NCBI GenBank assembly: GCA_002418285.1
Contig: DIDT01000024.1
Span: forward strand, 1-64,000
Length of the DNA stretch: 64,000 nucleotides
Direction: 5' to 3'
Origin: Phycisphaerales bacterium UBA5793
Lineage (GTDB): Bacteria; Planctomycetota; Phycisphaerae; Phycisphaerales; UBA5793
Shown here: positions 61,673 through 64,000 of the stretch, piece by piece
Layout of the letters: every line of letters begins with the position of its first letter
How positions within the stretch are numbered: the stretch's first letter is position 1
Translations under genes and position numbers: made by a program
Notes under the pieces: generated by a model
What the model was told of the DNA's origin: nothing
The model's database searches: none
Seen by the model: only the letters and a program-made list of their open reading frames with translations

Positions 61673-61701
61673 TTGCAACGCGAGAGAGAATCTGGTATAA
61701 A
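61673..61701 (+). promoter_or_regulatory. Promoter of array gene 2
   Basis: TTGCAA at 61673-61678, a 17-base spacer and TATAAA at 61696-61701, with TGG just before the -10 (extended -10). It lies about 100 bases before the gene 2 start. The stretch GAATCTGGTATA recurs ahead of array gene 1. Confidence 0.65.
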
Positions 61702-61803
61702 CAAGGGAATCGCCTTGCCGGTGGGTTCGCGGAGGTACTCAGGCGACCCAAACCGTTTCCGGCGGGCGAAACACGCTTCGAAACTCAAACAAGGAGAAGG
61801 AAG

Positions 61804-62688
61804 ATGAAGTCAAGCAAGTCGATTATGGCTCTCGCTGGTGGTGCGTTGCTCGCGGCAGGCACTCTGGCCAACGGTCAGGTTACGTTCTACTCGGGTGCGA
61901 CGCAGATCGTCAACTCCGATGGGCAGCTGCCGTTCAGCGACATCACCTAGAATGGTCAGACGCTCGTGAATTACATGGACGCTGGACTGATTGTGAATGT
62001 CAATGACTTCGCGTTTGTCACGACCTTCTGCGGATTCGCCAACCCCAATTGCTACTACCCCAACGGCGGAGTGAACGAGCGCATCGTCATCACCAAGCAG
62101 AGTGGCGCTGACTTCTCGATTCTTGAGACGCACGTTTCCCATGGTTTTGGTGGATGCACGATCTACGTGTGGGCCACGGCCTATCTCGATGGTAATCCGG
62201 TTGCTGACTTCGACATCGATGTCCCTGGAGGCACGCTCCTCGGCTGCAGCGGCAACTTTGATGAGCTGCGCATCGGGTCCTATCAGGACGCCGCAACGCG
62301 CGACCAGCACAATCCGGCTCTGCTCAATGCGATCGCCCTGGATGACATGGAGCATGGCGATGACGGCAGCGGCGGCGGCTACACCTGCACCGTGACCGGC
62401 AACTGCCCCGGTAGCGTCAACGTGGCGTGGAGCGGCGCACAGTCCAACAAGCAGCAGGCGATCGTCTTCGCCGCCAACACAGGAAGCTTCGTTGTTCCCA
62501 ATGGTCCCTGCCAGGGCACGCAGCTTGGTCTGGGAACCCGTAGCCTCCGCGTCGTCAACACGATTGGAACCGGCAGCGGTTCGGGTAACGTCAACGGGCA
62601 GGCCGGCAGCGGTGCTTGCGGCGGCTACCTCCAACTCGTCACTGTGGCGAACCCCTGCGAAGCCAGCAACGTGGATCAGCTTCCGTAA
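61804..62688 (+). pseudogene. Array gene 2, exported protein with an in-frame TAG
   Basis: The ATG at 61804 follows AAGGAG and starts a 295-codon frame of the array gene 3 type: signal peptide (ending T-L-A-N-G), then Q-V-T-F-Y-S-G-A-T-Q-I-V-N-S-D-G. Codon 49 (61948-61950) is TAG where the paralog has GAG (F-S-D-I-T-E-N-G). Downstream the frame is intact to 62688 and ends in the Cys-rich domain (C-P-G-S-V-N-V-A-W...C-G-G-Y-L-Q-L...C-E-A-S-N-V-D-Q-L-P). Either the gene is interrupted, or the stop is read through, or one base is wrong in the assembly. A restart at 61966 would lack the signal peptide. Confidence 0.8.
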
Positions 62689-62723
62689 TCGCATCGCACG
62701 TTCAGGCGATTCTCAGAATTCGT

Positions 62724-62752
62724 GCAGCCCCGTCCCGTCCGGACGGGGCTGC
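62724..62752 (+). terminator. Rho-independent terminator of array gene 2
   Basis: A perfect 12-bp stem (GCAGCCCCGTCC at 62724-62735, complement at 62741-62752) with a 5-base loop, then TTCTATT. It begins 35 bases after the stop. Confidence 0.88.
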
Positions 62753-62972
62753 TTCTATTGGCGCAAGCGCGCAGCGGTCCAGATCCGCAAAAGCACGGTG
62801 ATAAAGGCGGAGCCCGGTACTTTTTCGTGGCTTCTCGGAAGATACTCAGGACTGCGGCGCGGCGATGCGGTATAACCACACCGGCGGTCTTCGAGAGCAA
62901 TCGGAGCGGTGGAGCCGCCTGCTCGCGCGCCAATTACCGGATAATCATGTCATTACGCGAAGGAGAGAATGA

Positions 62973-63859
62973 ATGGAATCGACCCACCTGTTCGCAACAC
63001 TTGCGGGTTGTTCACTACTGGTTCTCGGAATCGCAGCGCAGGGTCAGGTCAGTTTTTACGACGGAGCAAGCCGGATCGGAGTCTCCGACGGATTGCTGAC
63101 GTTTTCCGACATCACCGAGAATGGGCGATCGTTGCGGAATTACGTCGGCGAAGATCTGATCGTCGACGTCCAAGGTTCGTCGTTCATCTTCACACCATGT
63201 GGTTTCAACAACGAGAACATCTACTACGCCTCAGGGGGTGGCGCGGGTCGCATTACGATCACGCGGATCGACGGGCGTGATTTTGATACGCTCGAAATGC
63301 TGATCTCCACGGGCCGGAATGAGTGCACGGTCTACCTCTGGGTCGCCGCGTTTCTTGACGGCAACCTCTTGGACGAATTCGATGCAGACTTGCCGGGCGG
63401 GACTCTGGTGGGACTCCAGGGGATCTTCGATAAAGTGGAGATTGGTGCCTATGCGAACGCCGTCATCAGAGACGAACACAATCGCGGATACCTGAACTAC
63501 CTTGCAATCGACGACATGGAGTACGGTCGCGGTGGGGGTGGCGGGTATCGACTTTCCGTGACCGGCCAGTGCCCCGGCACGGTTACCGTCGGTTGGCTGG
63601 GCGCGAACCCAACTCTCAACAAGCCCTGGTCATCGGACAGAATCAGGGTCAAACCGCGATTCCAAACAACCAGCCCTGCCCCGGGACCATGCTGGGAATC
63701 CAGGGCCAGGTTCAACTGGTCAATCCGCCTGGGTTCTTCGGGACGGGCACTGGCAGCGGATTCCTGAACGGAACTGCCGGCGCGGGGGCATGCGGGCGGT
63801 ACCTCCAACTGATTCAGGGCGGATCCTGCATTGTCAGCAACGTTGAGCAGATCCCGTAA
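62973..63859 (+). pseudogene. Array gene 3, exported protein with a frameshift in its C-terminal domain
   Basis: The ATG at 62973 follows AAGGAG. A signal peptide (about 1-22) is followed by the same N-terminal domain as gene 2 (F-S-D-I-T-E-N-G-R-S-L). The frame is open until about codon 211 (N-K-P near 63620), then changes. The second frame gives Q-A-L-V-I-G-Q-N-Q-G...P-C-P-G-T-M-L-G...C-G-R-Y-L-Q-L...C-I-V-S-N-V-E-Q-I-P, ending at 63859. The missing bases near 63620-63630 are one or four short of the paralogs' frame. Without the shift, the frame ends near 63767 with an unrelated tail. Confidence 0.8.
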
Positions 63860-63894
63860 TCGGATCGAACACCTTGCCGAGTTGCAGAACTCGC

Positions 63895-63923
63895 GCAGCC
63901 CCGTTCAATCAGGACGGGGCTGC
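63895..63923 (+). terminator. Rho-independent terminator of array gene 3
   Basis: A 10-bp stem (GCAGCCCCGT at 63895-63904, ACGGGGCTGC at 63914-63923) followed by CTCATTTG. The sequence between the stop and the hairpin resembles the 3' region of array gene 2. Confidence 0.85.
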
Positions 63924-64000
63924 CTCATTTGTGTCGCGACCGTGTGCTTGTCCAGACTTTCAGTTGTGTTGCGCGATTGCCTGAATTCGCGTCTTTTTTT

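Noticed and set aside
61948..61950. TAG as pyrrolysine or another recoded residue
   Set aside because: The paralog has GAG at this position, there is no sign of pyrrolysine genes in the window, and other genes use TAG as a plain stop (fabH, for example).

Overview
The window looks like a chromosomal segment of a member of the Planctomycetota, most likely class Phycisphaerae. This is inferred from the high GC content, a single-gene prepilin-type protein with a planctomycete-style C-terminus, an rpoZ/coaC pair, many secreted repeat proteins, a eukaryote-like glycogen-synthase-type glycosyltransferase, and the lack of phage or IS genes. No rRNA, CRISPR array, integrase or transposase was seen. 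There is one tRNA gene, tRNA-Lys(CTT).

Layout. 0-4.8 kb: nadA, a MutM/Nei-family glycosylase, a YwaF-like membrane protein, a host-attachment-family protein and a VOC protein. 5-12 kb: an exported FG-GAP-type protein, a B12-dependent acyl-CoA mutase large subunit, then nuoD-nuoE followed by small unknown genes and a LemA protein. 12.2-18.7 kb: a tight minus-strand operon for nonulosonic (sialic-type) acid, made of a giant DUF115/Maf-like fusion protein, then neuA, neuB and neuC. 18.8-26.7 kb: exported helical-repeat proteins, an oppA-oppB pair without oppC/D/F, and a thioesterase. 26.7-32.6 kb: a lemA-htpX-like operon, a polytopic membrane protein and the GT-B glycosyltransferase. 32.7-39.5 kb: an SBBP-propeller protein, nuoF separated from nuoDE, a DUF4139 protein, nrdR and a YkgJ-type protein.

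39.6-45.4 kb: a complete-looking minus-strand ebo cluster in the order eboD, a 105-residue gene, eboB, eboE, eboC, eboF. It is known from eustigmatophyte plastids, their Rickettsiales endosymbiont and cyanobacteria, where it is tied to export of scytonemin precursors. 45.6-52.3 kb: tRNA-Lys, then the fatty-acid/phospholipid operon rpmF-plsX-fabH-fabD-(lipoprotein)-fabG-acpP-fabF. 52.4-60.2 kb: a PDZ metallopeptidase, purN, a prepilin-like protein, mdh, a frameshifted zinc-ribbon membrane gene, a DUF433/DUF5615 toxin-antitoxin-like pair, a DUF1028 lipoprotein, coaC and rpoZ.

60.6-64 kb: three consecutive genes for exported proteins, each followed by a near-identical GC-rich terminator hairpin. 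All three share a roughly 100-residue C-terminal domain with conserved cysteines (pattern C-P, P-C-x-G-T, C-G-x-Y-L-Q, C-x-x-S-N-V). The same domain ends two unrelated beta-propeller-type proteins elsewhere in the window. I do not recognise it as a named family. Two of the three genes are interrupted, one by an in-frame TAG and one by a frameshift.

The most interesting candidates are (1) this recurrent C-terminal domain, (2) the Maf-like fusion whose C-terminal half looks like a spiro-SPASM radical-SAM protein stripped of its cysteines, and (3) the ebo cluster with an unusually small first-position partner. Everything here was read by eye; no alignment or database search was run.
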